Positions 6,926-15,694 of a DNA stretch of 27,529 nt are shown one piece after another. The notes below the pieces were generated by a model. It saw nothing but the letters and a program-made list of their open reading frames with translations, was not told the DNA's origin and did not search any database. Origin of the DNA: a virus; the IMG/VR virus record IMGVR_UViG_3300010153_003917, positions 1-27,529 of that record, one strand, 5' to 3'. The number at the start of each line of letters is the position of its first letter. The first letter of the stretch is position 1. The position numbers and the translations under genes were made by a program.

Positions 6926-7898
6926 AGTTGCATTGATTACTGGTATTGCAGGGCAAGATGGTAGTTACCTTAGTGAGCATTTGGTTGAACAGGGTTATGA
7001 AGTTCACGGAATGATCAGAAGGCAGTCTACTGCGGAAAATCAAGAGAACCGATTGGATCACCTGATCAGAGAAGATAAGATCAACACTCACTATGGTGAC
7101 TTGCTCGATGTGAGTTCTCTTACCAGAATCATTTTGGAAACTAAACCGACACACATTTTCAACCTCGGTGCCATGAGTCATGTCCGAGTTAGTTTTGATG
7201 TGCCACAATTTACGATTGAAACAAATGGTATTGGTGTGCTTAGTATGCTGGAACTCTATCGACAACATTGTCCAGAGGCAAAGTTCTATCAAGCATCTTC
7301 TTCTGAAATGTTTGGTAACTCAGTGGATGATGATGGTTTTCAACGAGAGACAACTCCACTCACTCCAGTCAGTCCATACGGTTGCTCGAAGGTTCTAGGT
7401 TACAACCTAGTCCGTCATTATCGTAACGCATACAATCTTCATGCGTGTAATGGTATTCTGTTCAATCACGAATCGCCACGCCGTGGTTCCAACTTTGTCA
7501 CGAACAAGGTTGTCAAGACTGCCGTACAAATCAAACTCGGACTTGTGGATAAACTCGAACTGGGTAACATGGATTCGTACAGAGACTGGGGACACTCCAA
7601 AGACTACACCCGTGGTATGATTGACATTATCAATCACGACGTAGCAGACGATTTTGTTCTTTCGACTGGTGAGACTCACTCAGTTCGTGATCTTGTTAAC
7701 GTGGTGTTCAGTCATCTTGACATGCACTGGCAAGACTATGTTGTGCAGAATCCAAAGTACATGCGACCAGAAGAACTCAAGTACCTCAAGGGAGATTCCA
7801 CCAAGGCACTCGCTGCTTTCGGGTGGGAACCAGAGTACACATTTGAATCGATGATGCACGAAATGGTGGATCATTGGATGGAAGTATTTAAACGATGA
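6918..7898 (+). CDS. gmd: GDP-mannose 4,6-dehydratase
   Basis: A 326-residue extended short-chain dehydrogenase that converts GDP-mannose to GDP-4-keto-6-deoxymannose. The NADP-binding loop is TGIAGQDGSYLSE (residues 8-20), followed by the family segment HGMIRRQST. SSSEMFGNS lies at residues 127-135, the catalytic YxxxK is Tyr154/Lys158 in SPYGCSKVLG, and FNHESPRRGSNFVTNK is the typical Gmd substrate loop. The length is somewhat below the usual 350-370. The start overlaps the aminotransferase gene by 8 bases and the end overlaps the epimerase gene by ATGA. Its product could feed the DegT-type enzyme (a 4-amino sugar such as perosamine) or the GT10 enzyme through a fucose-type donor. Confidence 0.95.
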   Translation: MSKVALITGIAGQDGSYLSEHLVEQGYEVHGMIRRQSTAENQENRLDHLIREDKINTHYGDLLDVSSLTRIILETKPTHIFNLGAMSHVRVSFDVPQFTIETNGIGVLSMLELYRQHCPEAKFYQASSSEMFGNSVDDDGFQRETTPLTPVSPYGCSKVLGYNLVRHYRNAYNLHACNGILFNHESPRRGSNFVTNKVVKTAVQIKLGLVDKLELGNMDSYRDWGHSKDYTRGMIDIINHDVADDFVLSTGETHSVRDLVNVVFSHLDMHWQDYVVQNPKYMRPEELKYLKGDSTKALAAFGWEPEYTFESMMHEMVDHWMEVFKR

Positions 7899-8776
7899 GT
7901 TATTTGGTTACAGGTGGTGCAGGATTTATCGGTAGCAATTTAGTTCAGACACTTCTAGATGAGGGAAGGGAAGTTGTTTGTTTAGACAAGAACCCACACG
8001 GAACTTTACATCAAGGTTCTATAAATTATATTGGTTCTGTCAATAACGTCGAACTACTAAGGGATCTTGTCGAGAGGTATGATGTCAAAACTATTTTCCA
8101 TATGGCGGCAGAAGCAAGTATTCAAGTTTCGTTGAAGGATCCTATACACACTACACGGCAGAATGTTTTAGGAACGAATAGAGTTCTTCAGACTGCAAGA
8201 GAATGTGGAGTGGATCGCGTTGTGTTTTCCTCTACCTCTGCTGTGTATGAGTGTGATCACCTGATTCAATGTGAGTCCTCTCATCTGAAACCAACACTGA
8301 ATCCCTATGCAATGTCGAAATATTGTGCCGAGCAATTGTGTGAGTTCTATAGCAACTATCTCAATGTAAACACCTTTCGTTACTTCAACGTGTATGGAAA
8401 CGGACATAGAGTTGATGGTGCATATCCTCCCGTGGTAGCAATTTTTATGGAGAGACAGAAGCAAGGTCTTCCACTAGAGATTGTTGGAACGGGAAACCAG
8501 AAACGAGATTTTGTTAATGTGTCTGATGTCGTGCGTGCGAATATAATGATGGCAGATTCTGATATCAAAGGCGGAATCTACAATGTTGGTTCTGGTGAAA
8601 ATCATTCAGTGAAAGAAATTGCTGATATGATTTCAGAAAATCAAATACATATAGAGCAGAGAAAAGGTGAAGTCACTTCCACTCTTGCGAACATTCATAA
8701 AATTAAAACTGAATTGAACTGGTCCCCTAAAACTTCTCTTGGGGATTGGATAAAAAATGAACTGGAGATGAATTGA
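7895..8776 (+). CDS. NAD-dependent nucleotide-sugar epimerase/dehydratase
   Basis: A 293-residue extended SDR protein resembling UDP-glucose/UDP-GlcNAc 4-epimerases. It starts with the Rossmann motif VTGGAGFIGSNLV, has FHMAAEASIQVS, the catalytic SSTSAVY and Tyr138/Lys142 in PYAMSK, and the substrate segment TFRYFNVYG. The C-terminal part has GTGNQKRDFVNVSDVV and GIYNVGSGE, standard for this group. It is closer to GalE/WbpP-type enzymes than to GDP-fucose synthase, so whether it works on the gmd product is not clear. It overlaps gmd by ATGA and the next gene by a single base (TGATG). Confidence 0.88.
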   Translation: MSYLVTGGAGFIGSNLVQTLLDEGREVVCLDKNPHGTLHQGSINYIGSVNNVELLRDLVERYDVKTIFHMAAEASIQVSLKDPIHTTRQNVLGTNRVLQTARECGVDRVVFSSTSAVYECDHLIQCESSHLKPTLNPYAMSKYCAEQLCEFYSNYLNVNTFRYFNVYGNGHRVDGAYPPVVAIFMERQKQGLPLEIVGTGNQKRDFVNVSDVVRANIMMADSDIKGGIYNVGSGENHSVKEIADMISENQIHIEQRKGEVTSTLANIHKIKTELNWSPKTSLGDWIKNELEMN

Positions 8777-10029
8777 TGGATAACTCACGCCCAAAAATTA
8801 CCCTTTGTATGATTGTAAAGGACGAACACCACTGTATCGAGAGGTGTTTGGAGTCTTGTTATCCTCACATCGACAGGTATGATATCACTGACACCGGATC
8901 GACTGATGGCACACAGGACATCATCAAGAAGTTCTTTGATGAAAAGGGAATCCCCGGTGAAGTTCATCAGTCTGACTGGAAAGGATTCGGTGATCACGCT
9001 GGTAAGATGGGATCACGCACCGAGTCACTCCACAATGCAGAAAAGAGCGATGCTGAGTATGCATGGGTTATTGATGCAGACGACTCGATCGCCGGTGACT
9101 TCCGTTGGCCTGAGGAAATGGATAAACATTCATACTCACTGAAAATTCATCGCGGTGATTTTACATGGTGGAGAAACCAAGTCTTCAAACTCGGTATGGG
9201 TTGGAAGTATTCGGGTATCCTACATGAATATGCCCATTGTGATAATGGTGCAGAACCAATAACTTCAGTTCGTATCGACGGTAACTATTATGTCGAAGCA
9301 AGAACCGAGGGAAATCGAAACGTCGATATCGATCCAGTCGAAAAGTATAGCAGAGATGCTGTGGTTCTCGAAGAGGCCCTGAAGGATGAACCAGAGAATC
9401 ATCGTTACTGGTTCTACCTTGGTCAAAGTTACTTTGATTCACAGCAATGGGTCAAAGCATCTGAAGCATATGCAAAACGTGCTACTCTCGGTGGTTGGGA
9501 AGAGGAGGCATTCTATGCATTGTTTCGTGTAGCAATTTGTTCTTCCTTGCTAGAGGAACCAATTGACGTTCAAGCACACAAGTATATGCAGGCATATGAC
9601 TACAGACCGATTCGTGCAGAACCTTTGCATCAGATTTCTCGAATGTATCGCATGAACAACATGCCACGGGCAGCATATCTTTATGCAAAACAAGCAGCAT
9701 CTTTACCTTATCCACATGGTGATATTTTATTCCTCGCAGATGAAGTATACAAGTGGCAGGCACTTGATGAACTGGGTGCGACTGCGTTCTATTGTCACGA
9801 CTACGAAGTTGGATTCCATGTGATGGAGAAACTCGTCAGTGAAAGGCACTATCCCGACTCGGAACACACCCGTATGCTTGAGAACCACCGTCAGTATTCA
9901 CTGAAGGTTCAGGAACTACACAAGCAGAGAGAAGAACAGCGACAAGCAGAAGTAGAGGCACAGAAGCAAAAGAAGGACAAAGAAGTCCGAAAGAAGAATT
10001 CCTACAAGAAGCGAAAGGGTAAGAAGTGA
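8776..10029 (+). CDS. Family 2 glycosyltransferase with TPR-like helical region and basic tail
   Basis: A 417-residue protein. Residues 6-120 are a GT-A family 2 domain, with the start KITLCMIVKDEHHCIERCL, the nucleotide-binding DTGSTDGTQD, the segment SDWKGFGDHAGKMGSRTESL and an acidic metal-binding AWVIDADDS with Asp100-x-Asp102. Residues about 190-340 are helical with TPR-like repeats (HRYWFYLGQSYFDSQQWVKA). The last about 45 residues are Gln/Glu/Lys-rich and strongly basic at the end, likely a coiled coil with a nucleic-acid- or membrane-contacting tail. ATG 8776 shares its first base with the upstream stop; GGAG lies 8 bases before it. It likely transfers a sugar made by the upstream genes; the acceptor is unknown. 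Confidence 0.87.
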   Translation: MDNSRPKITLCMIVKDEHHCIERCLESCYPHIDRYDITDTGSTDGTQDIIKKFFDEKGIPGEVHQSDWKGFGDHAGKMGSRTESLHNAEKSDAEYAWVIDADDSIAGDFRWPEEMDKHSYSLKIHRGDFTWWRNQVFKLGMGWKYSGILHEYAHCDNGAEPITSVRIDGNYYVEARTEGNRNVDIDPVEKYSRDAVVLEEALKDEPENHRYWFYLGQSYFDSQQWVKASEAYAKRATLGGWEEEAFYALFRVAICSSLLEEPIDVQAHKYMQAYDYRPIRAEPLHQISRMYRMNNMPRAAYLYAKQAASLPYPHGDILFLADEVYKWQALDELGATAFYCHDYEVGFHVMEKLVSERHYPDSEHTRMLENHRQYSLKVQELHKQREEQRQAEVEAQKQKKDKEVRKKNSYKKRKGKK

Positions 10030-10544
10030 ACGCGACAATTGTGAAAATCGAAAAACTACATGATGATGTTATTATGCCTAGTCACGCCACCTCCGGATCG
10101 GCATGTTTTGACATCCATGCCTATGTTCCAGACAAACAGATGGTGACTATTTACGATAGGTTTAATTCTGCCTTTGATGTCCCGTGTTCGGATGACGGCA
10201 CTAGGTTAGAAGCAGGAGAGAGAATGCTGGTGCCTACTGGATTCGCCCTTTCAATGCCTTATAATTATTCTGTTCGTCTTCATGCACGTTCTGGAATTTC
10301 TTTGAAGAATGGGGTTGCATTAGCAAATTCACAGGGTATAATAGATGCAGACTATCGAGAGGAAGTTTTCGTATTGCTTCATAATACAACACAACAACCT
10401 TTCATTATTAATCATGGAGACAGAATCTGTCAAGGCGAGGTCTTTGAACGTGTGAACTTTTCCTTCGAGGAAGTGGAGACCGTTAAGGACGAAGATCTCG
10501 AACGTGTTGGTGGATTCGGCAGCACTGGAGTGAAGAATGACTAG
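10026..10544 (+). CDS. dut: dUTP diphosphatase (dUTPase)
   Basis: A 172-residue trimeric-type dUTPase that hydrolyses dUTP to dUMP and pyrophosphate, keeping uracil out of DNA and giving dUMP for the ThyX enzyme encoded downstream. All five motifs are visible: GSACFDIHA (I), ARSGISLKNG (II), GIIDADYREEV (III), HGDRICQGEVFE (IV) and the C-terminal P-loop-like RVGGFGSTG (V). An insert of about 25 residues between motifs I and II is longer than in bacterial enzymes. The start is GTG 10026, overlapping the upstream stop (GTGA). It begins the nucleotide metabolism and replication block. Confidence 0.95.
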   Translation: MNATIVKIEKLHDDVIMPSHATSGSACFDIHAYVPDKQMVTIYDRFNSAFDVPCSDDGTRLEAGERMLVPTGFALSMPYNYSVRLHARSGISLKNGVALANSQGIIDADYREEVFVLLHNTTQQPFIINHGDRICQGEVFERVNFSFEEVETVKDEDLERVGGFGSTGVKND

Positions 10545-10857
10545 AGATGAATTACTGAAACATCACGCCGAACTGTCTACACAGGCAAGAGAACTGATGA
10601 ACCTCAAGAATCGTGACTATGCCGGTAGCGGTGGTGAAGAACCATTTGCAAACTTCACTCGTTGTGAGGCGATGGGCATCTGCAATACTGAACAGGGATT
10701 TATGGTTCGACTAACAGACAAGATGAGTCGCTTGAGTTCCTTCGTACAATCTGGTAAGATGCATGTTGAGGACGAGTCTTTTCAAGATACCTGCCTCGAT
10801 GTGATTAACTATATGGTTCTACTTTCTGCGTATATCAAGGACAAAGATGCCGAGTGA
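10537..10857 (+). CDS. MazG-like / nucleotide-modification-associated (DUF1599-like) protein
   Basis: A 106-residue all-helical protein. It contains ELMNLKNRDYAGSGGEEPFANF, then VRLTDKMSRLSSFV and an acidic helix VEDESFQDTCLDVINYMVLL, a pattern shared by DUF1599 (nucleotide modification associated domain 1) and other MazG-like NTP pyrophosphatases, where conserved Glu/Asp residues bind metal. A role in trimming or sensing nucleotides fits its place between dUTPase and DNA polymerase. It overlaps both neighbours (8 and 11 bases). The family assignment is from memory of the motif pattern, so the enzymatic activity is unproven. Confidence 0.7.
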   Translation: MTRDELLKHHAELSTQARELMNLKNRDYAGSGGEEPFANFTRCEAMGICNTEQGFMVRLTDKMSRLSSFVQSGKMHVEDESFQDTCLDVINYMVLLSAYIKDKDAE

Positions 10858-13357
10858 TTTCTTCTACACTAATGTGTCAATGATTGGCGACTACATCCTC
10901 TACCGAGGAATCAAAGACGGACAACCCACCCAGATTCGAGAAAAATACAACCCGACACTCTTCCTTCCATCAAACGAGAAAACTAAGTATCGCACGTTGG
11001 ACGGCAAGTTTGTCGAACCGATCAAACCCGGACAAGTTTCAGACTGTCGGGAGTTTGTTCGTAAGTATGATGGAGTCCAAGGGTTCCAAGTCTACGGCAA
11101 CACTGACTATGTGTATCAGTTCATCGGTGACATCTTTCCCAAAGAAGTCGATTATGACATCGACAAGATCAAGATTGCCACCATCGACATCGAGACGACA
11201 TGCGAAGGTGGATTCCCGCAGATATCAGATCCCAACGAAGAAGTGATCACGATCACATACTGCCTTGATGGTAAGTATTTCGTTTTCGGTCTTGGTGAGT
11301 TCGATCTACCGGAAGAGTACGAGCAATACTCCTTCGACAACGAAGAGGATCTACTCCGCACATTCTTGGAATTGTGGAACGAGGATCATCCAGACATCGT
11401 GACCGGATGGAACATCAAGTTCTTTGATATCCCATACCTTGTCAACCGAATGGTTCGAGTGTTGGGTGAACGGGAAGTTAACCTTCTTTCCCCGTGGAAG
11501 AAGATCAGATCGAAGACGATCCAACGAATGAATCGAGAGCATGAGACTTTCCAGATCATGGGTGTTTCTGTTCTCGACTATCTCGACCTGTACCGAACAT
11601 TCACTTATGTGAACCAAGAATCATATCGACTCGATCACATTGCCAATGTGGAACTCGGTGATGCGAAACTATCTTACGACGAGTTCGACAGTATGGCAGA
11701 GTTCTACAAGAAAGACTTCCAGAAGTTTGTCGAGTACAATGTCAAAGATGTGGAACTGATCGTTCGGTTGGAAGAGAAACTCAAACTCATCGAACTGTCA
11801 TTGGCACTTGCGTACTCTGCCAAGGTAAACTTCGAGGATGTGTTCTCCCAAGTTCGAACGTGGGATCAGATCATCTATCATTATCTGTCGGAACAGAACA
11901 TTGTGATTCCGATGAAGTCGGGTTCCAAGAAGGATGAACAATTCGCTGGTGCGTATGTTAAGGATCCAATCGTGGGACAACACGACTGGGTTGTGTCTTT
12001 CGACCTGAACAGTCTGTATCCCCACTTGATCATGCAATACAACATCAGTCCTGAGACGAAGATCGAACAGGACAAAGATTACATGATTACGCCTAATGGT
12101 ATCCTTGAGGGAAGTGATCGTCCGAAGAAGGCCTTACTCAACCACAAGAGCAAGGACTACTCGATCGCTGCCAACGGAACGTGCTACCGTCGAGACGTTC
12201 AGGGGTTCCTCCCTGCGTTGATGGAGAAGATGTACGAAGAACGTAGCATGTACAAGAAGAAGATGATTGAATGTCAGAAGCAGAAGGAGAAAGATCCCGA
12301 CAATCGGGAACTAGACTACCAGATTGCAAAGTTCAACAACTTCCAGTTGGTTCGTAAGATTCAATTGAACTCTGCTTATGGTGCGATTGGTAATCAATAC
12401 TTCCGCTACTTCGATGTCGATATGGCAGAAGCAATCACCTTGTCCGGGCAGTTGAGTATTCGCTGGATTCAGGATTCACTAAACAAGTTCCTGAACAATG
12501 CTCTCGACTCCGATGACAAAGACTACATCATCGCAAGTGACACAGACAGTGTGTACATTCGTCTTGGTGATCTGGTGGACAAGGTTTGCAAGAAGAAGGA
12601 CGATACATCCATCGTAGATTTCCTTGATGATTCGTGCGAGAAGATCATCGAACCATTCATCGAGAAGGAGTACAATCGACTCTCTCGCCTGATGAATGCA
12701 TACACCAACAAGATGGTGATGGGTAGAGAAGTCATTGCGAACAAGGGTATCTGGACTGCCAAGAAACGGTACATGCTCAATGTGTTCGACTCCGAAGGTG
12801 TTCGGTACGCCGAACCGAAACTCAAGATCATGGGTATCGAAACGAGTCGGAGTTCAACTCCTGCCATCGTTCGCAAGAAACTCAAGGAGGTGATCGGGTT
12901 GATCATGTCTACGGATGAGGATACCATCATCAAGTTCATCGAGGAGTTCCGGGATGAATTCAATCAACTCGATCCCGAGGAGATCTCGTTCCCGCGTTCC
13001 GTGTCCGGCATGGAGAAGTATCAAGACAGCAACACTGTCTACGCGAAGGGCACACCAATCGCAGTCAAGGGATCTCTGATATATAATAGGATGATCAAGA
13101 ACAGCGGGTTGTCTAGAAAATACAGATCAATCGTCGAGGGAGATAAGATCAAGTTCACTTACCTCAAGGTTCCAAACCCAACGAACGATCAGGTTATCGC
13201 CTTCCCGAACAGTCTACCAAAAGAACTTGACATACACAGGTTTGTAGACTATGATCTACAGTTTGATAAAAGTTTCCTCGATCCACTGAAAAACATTCTC
13301 AATGTGGTTGGATGGAACACAGAAAAAGTTAACACACTAGAATCCTTTTTTGCATAG
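10847..13357 (+). CDS. 43: Family B DNA polymerase, T4 gp43-like
   Basis: An 836-residue replicative DNA polymerase with 3'-5' exonuclease. Exo I is TIDIETT (Asp114, Glu116), Exo II is GWNIKFFDIPY (Asp194), Exo III is YNVKDVE (Tyr297, Asp301). Polymerase motif A is FDLNSLYPHL (386-392), motif B is KIQLNSAYG (504-512), motif C is SDTDSVY (565-568), and KKRY lies at 639-642. All catalytic residues look intact and the gene is uninterrupted by introns or inteins, unlike some T4-like polymerases. It is slightly shorter than T4 gp43 (898). The extreme C-terminus, TLESFFA, resembles a sliding-clamp-binding peptide. ATG 10847 overlaps the upstream gene. Confidence 0.97.
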   Translation: MPSDFFYTNVSMIGDYILYRGIKDGQPTQIREKYNPTLFLPSNEKTKYRTLDGKFVEPIKPGQVSDCREFVRKYDGVQGFQVYGNTDYVYQFIGDIFPKEVDYDIDKIKIATIDIETTCEGGFPQISDPNEEVITITYCLDGKYFVFGLGEFDLPEEYEQYSFDNEEDLLRTFLELWNEDHPDIVTGWNIKFFDIPYLVNRMVRVLGEREVNLLSPWKKIRSKTIQRMNREHETFQIMGVSVLDYLDLYRTFTYVNQESYRLDHIANVELGDAKLSYDEFDSMAEFYKKDFQKFVEYNVKDVELIVRLEEKLKLIELSLALAYSAKVNFEDVFSQVRTWDQIIYHYLSEQNIVIPMKSGSKKDEQFAGAYVKDPIVGQHDWVVSFDLNSLYPHLIMQYNISPETKIEQDKDYMITPNGILEGSDRPKKALLNHKSKDYSIAANGTCYRRDVQGFLPALMEKMYEERSMYKKKMIECQKQKEKDPDNRELDYQIAKFNNFQLVRKIQLNSAYGAIGNQYFRYFDVDMAEAITLSGQLSIRWIQDSLNKFLNNALDSDDKDYIIASDTDSVYIRLGDLVDKVCKKKDDTSIVDFLDDSCEKIIEPFIEKEYNRLSRLMNAYTNKMVMGREVIANKGIWTAKKRYMLNVFDSEGVRYAEPKLKIMGIETSRSSTPAIVRKKLKEVIGLIMSTDEDTIIKFIEEFRDEFNQLDPEEISFPRSVSGMEKYQDSNTVYAKGTPIAVKGSLIYNRMIKNSGLSRKYRSIVEGDKIKFTYLKVPNPTNDQVIAFPNSLPKELDIHRFVDYDLQFDKSFLDPLKNILNVVGWNTEKVNTLESFFA

Positions 13358-13367
13358 GAGATACAGA

Positions 13368-14456
13368 ATGAAATGGATTGAAGTAAATTATGTGTGGTTG
13401 GATGGAAACACCACACCACAACTTCGTAGTAAGACTAAGTTGATTGAAGTAGAAGATGAACAGGAGAGTATGAATCTCCAGATGATTCCAGAGTGGTCCT
13501 ACGATGGATCTAGTTGCAACCAAGCAGATCCACACAAGAGTGATCTTATTCTTCGACCATACAGTCTGTCGAAGACACCGTGGGAAACCTTCGTTGTGTT
13601 CTGTGAGGTATTCAACTCAGACGGCGAGACACCACACGAAACAAACTATCGTGCGCCTCTTCGTATGACTCTCAAAGATAATCCAGAAACCAGAGATTAC
13701 TGGTTCGGAGTCGAACAGGAGTATGTCATCTACAACACCGAAAGTGGCACGGTTCTTGGGTGGGAACAGGGTACACCCGGACCACAAGGTCCGTACTACT
13801 GTGGTGTCGGTGGAATGCGGACTGTCGGACGAAACTTTGTCAATGAACACTATGCAGTCTGTAAGACAATGGGAGTTCCGATCGAAGGTGCAAACGCCGA
13901 AGTGATGCTCGGACAATGGGAGTATCAGGTTGGATATATGGACGCACTAACTGTTGCTGATCAACTTTGGATGGCAAGGTACATGGCAGAAATTATCAGT
14001 GAGCGATATAAGTATTCCATTAGTCTCCATCCCAAACCAAAGAGCGGTGACTGGAACGGTTCGGGCGCACACATCAACTTCTCGACTCCATCCATGCGTA
14101 TGGCAAAGTCATCCAGTATGGAATACCTAGAAAGTGTTTGTGATGAGTTCGGTAATCATCCTGACCTGATTCGTGTGTATGGTGAAGACAATAATCTTCG
14201 ACTGACAGGAAAGCATGAGACTGCACATATCGAGGACTTCTCGTATGGTGTTTCGGATAGAACCAAGTCTATTCGAATTCCTGTGGATACTGCAAACGAA
14301 GAACGAGGACATCTCGAAGATCGAAGGCCTGCGGCGAACATGGATCCATATCAGGCGTTTACATCTATTATTGGTGTATTGCAACAAGTACCAGTGGCCG
14401 AGATCCGCGGCGGCGAAAAGACAGAGGTCGAGCATGAAGTTAAAAGTGGAACTTGA
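13368..14456 (+). CDS. Type II glutamine synthetase (eukaryote-like GSII)
   Basis: A 362-residue enzyme making glutamine from glutamate, ammonia and ATP. The family is GSII (eukaryotic/rhizobial GlnII type), not the longer bacterial GSI. Signatures in order: PEWSYDGSSCNQA (42-54), GVEQEYV (114-120), EGANAEVMLGQWEYQVG (173-189), PKSGDWNGSGAHINFST (224-240, ammonium/glutamate site with His235), NLRLTGKHETAHIEDFS and SIRIP...LEDRRPAANMDPY near the C-terminus. The metal-binding glutamates and ATP-binding arginines of the family are present, so the enzyme looks active. ATG 13368 follows AGGAG (13356-13360) at 7 bases. It lies between DNA polymerase and a uvsX-linked gene with no foreign flanking element. 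Glutamine nitrogen could serve nucleotide and aminosugar synthesis in the infected cell. Confidence 0.95.
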   Translation: MKWIEVNYVWLDGNTTPQLRSKTKLIEVEDEQESMNLQMIPEWSYDGSSCNQADPHKSDLILRPYSLSKTPWETFVVFCEVFNSDGETPHETNYRAPLRMTLKDNPETRDYWFGVEQEYVIYNTESGTVLGWEQGTPGPQGPYYCGVGGMRTVGRNFVNEHYAVCKTMGVPIEGANAEVMLGQWEYQVGYMDALTVADQLWMARYMAEIISERYKYSISLHPKPKSGDWNGSGAHINFSTPSMRMAKSSSMEYLESVCDEFGNHPDLIRVYGEDNNLRLTGKHETAHIEDFSYGVSDRTKSIRIPVDTANEERGHLEDRRPAANMDPYQAFTSIIGVLQQVPVAEIRGGEKTEVEHEVKSGT

Positions 14457-14643
14457 ACATGCAACATTAAAGGTTGCACATAATTTAATTTCTGATAGAA
14501 TAGATGATCTTGGTAGGAGTATAAAATTCCTCATGAAAGACAAGAGTTGTCCAAAGGACGTATTAGAAGATAAAATGGAACGGCGTGAAAAATTGCGTGA
14601 AGCACAAGAAGATATTGGGAGATTACACAATGAGTTTTCTTAA
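14434..14643 (+). CDS. Small coiled-coil hypothetical protein
   Basis: A 69-residue, highly charged helical protein. Its heptad-like pattern ([14 protein letters not shown], then [20 protein letters not shown]) suggests a coiled coil. It begins at ATG 14434 inside the end of the glutamine synthetase gene and overlaps uvsX by 14 bases, so it is coupled to both. AGAGG lies 8 bases before the ATG. No family is recognised. The position beside uvsX allows a recombination-accessory role, but nothing in the sequence shows it. Confidence 0.65.
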   Translation: MKLKVELEHATLKVAHNLISDRIDDLGRSIKFLMKDKSCPKDVLEDKMERREKLREAQEDIGRLHNEFS

Positions 14644-15694
14644 TGAAATGATTAGCAAGACAGGCAACAAGTATGCAAGTGTTGTTGCAGATGGTCTTGA
14701 TGGGAGTGATGTAGATGGGTTCGTTGATACTGGGTCTTATGCTTTTAATGCTCTGCTTTCTGGCAGTTTGTACGGGGGTATACCTGATAATAAAATTCTT
14801 GCGATCGCTGGCGAAAGTGCAACTGGTAAGACGTACTTTACGATTGGCATTGTACATAAATTTCTCCGTGATAACCCTGATGGTGTTGTTCTGTATTTTG
14901 ATAGCGAGCAGGCAGTAACTTCTGACATGTTCAGAGATCGTGGATGTGATCCGGATAGAGTCGCAGTTTTTCCTGTTGCTACGGTAGAAGACTTCCGACA
15001 TCAAGCAATCACGGTTGTGGACAACTACCTTGAACTTGCAAAGAAGGATCAGAAACCAATGCTGATCTGTCTTGATTCTCTTGGTATGCTTTCGACTGCC
15101 AAGGAGATGGAAGATACCGCAGAAGGTAAGGGTACGAGAGACATGACTCGGGCCCAAGTGATCAAGGCAACTTTCCGTGTACTGACTCTCAAGTTGGGTA
15201 AGGCAGGTATTCCCCTGATCATGACTAACCATACTTACGATGTGGTTGGTTCTATGTTCCCACAAAAGACTATGGGTGGTGGTTCTGGACTGAAGTATGC
15301 TGCTTCGACCATCGTATATCTTTCGAAGAAGAAGGTGAAGGAAGGAACCGATGTCATCGGAAATATCATTCACTGTAAACTCTTCAAGGGAAGAATGACA
15401 AAGGAGAACTCGATGATTGATGTCATGCTCAATTATGACGAGGGACTCAATCCATACTATGGACTTGTCGAGATTGCCCTTAAGTACGAGATCTTCAAGA
15501 AGGTTTCTACTCGTTTGGAAATGCCAGACGGAAGTAAGGTTTTCGAGAAGGTTCTATATAAAACTCCAGAGAAGTATTTCACTCCAGAGGTAATGAAGCA
15601 AATGGAAGTTGCCGTTGCTAAGGAATTCAAATACGGCATTGAAGAAGAAATCGAACAAAAGGAAGAAGAAAATGTCGAAGACAGCATTCAGTAA
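14630..15694 (+). CDS. uvsX: UvsX RecA-like recombinase
   Basis: A 354-residue RecA/Rad51-family strand-exchange protein of the T4 UvsX type, used in recombination-dependent replication and repair. Walker A is [11 protein letters not shown] (Gly61 to Thr68); [12 protein letters not shown] is the RecA-like second acidic element; Walker B is [12 protein letters not shown] (145-150). The region [10 protein letters not shown] carries the RecA-type post-Walker B motif and [11 protein letters not shown] the DNA-binding loop 2 area. The C-terminal tail is very acidic, as in RecA and UvsX. ATG 14630 is chosen because the longer in-frame extension reads into the upstream gene and the family starts near MSFLNEM. 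It lies in the T4-type order polymerase, uvsX, helicase, primase. Confidence 0.93.
   Translation: MSFLNEMISKTGNKYASVVADGLDGSDVDGFVDTGSYAFNALLSGSLYGGIPDNKILAIAGESATGKTYFTIGIVHKFLRDNPDGVVLYFDSEQAVTSDMFRDRGCDPDRVAVFPVATVEDFRHQAITVVDNYLELAKKDQKPMLICLDSLGMLSTAKEMEDTAEGKGTRDMTRAQVIKATFRVLTLKLGKAGIPLIMTNHTYDVVGSMFPQKTMGGGSGLKYAASTIVYLSKKKVKEGTDVIGNIIHCKLFKGRMTKENSMIDVMLNYDEGLNPYYGLVEIALKYEIFKKVSTRLEMPDGSKVFEKVLYKTPEKYFTPEVMKQMEVAVAKEFKYGIEEEIEQKEEENVEDSIQ

Noticed and set aside
14531-15373. 280-residue open frame on the - strand
   Set aside because: It lies fully opposite uvsX and the small upstream gene, has no recognisable domain, and all real genes are on the + strand; it is a shadow frame.
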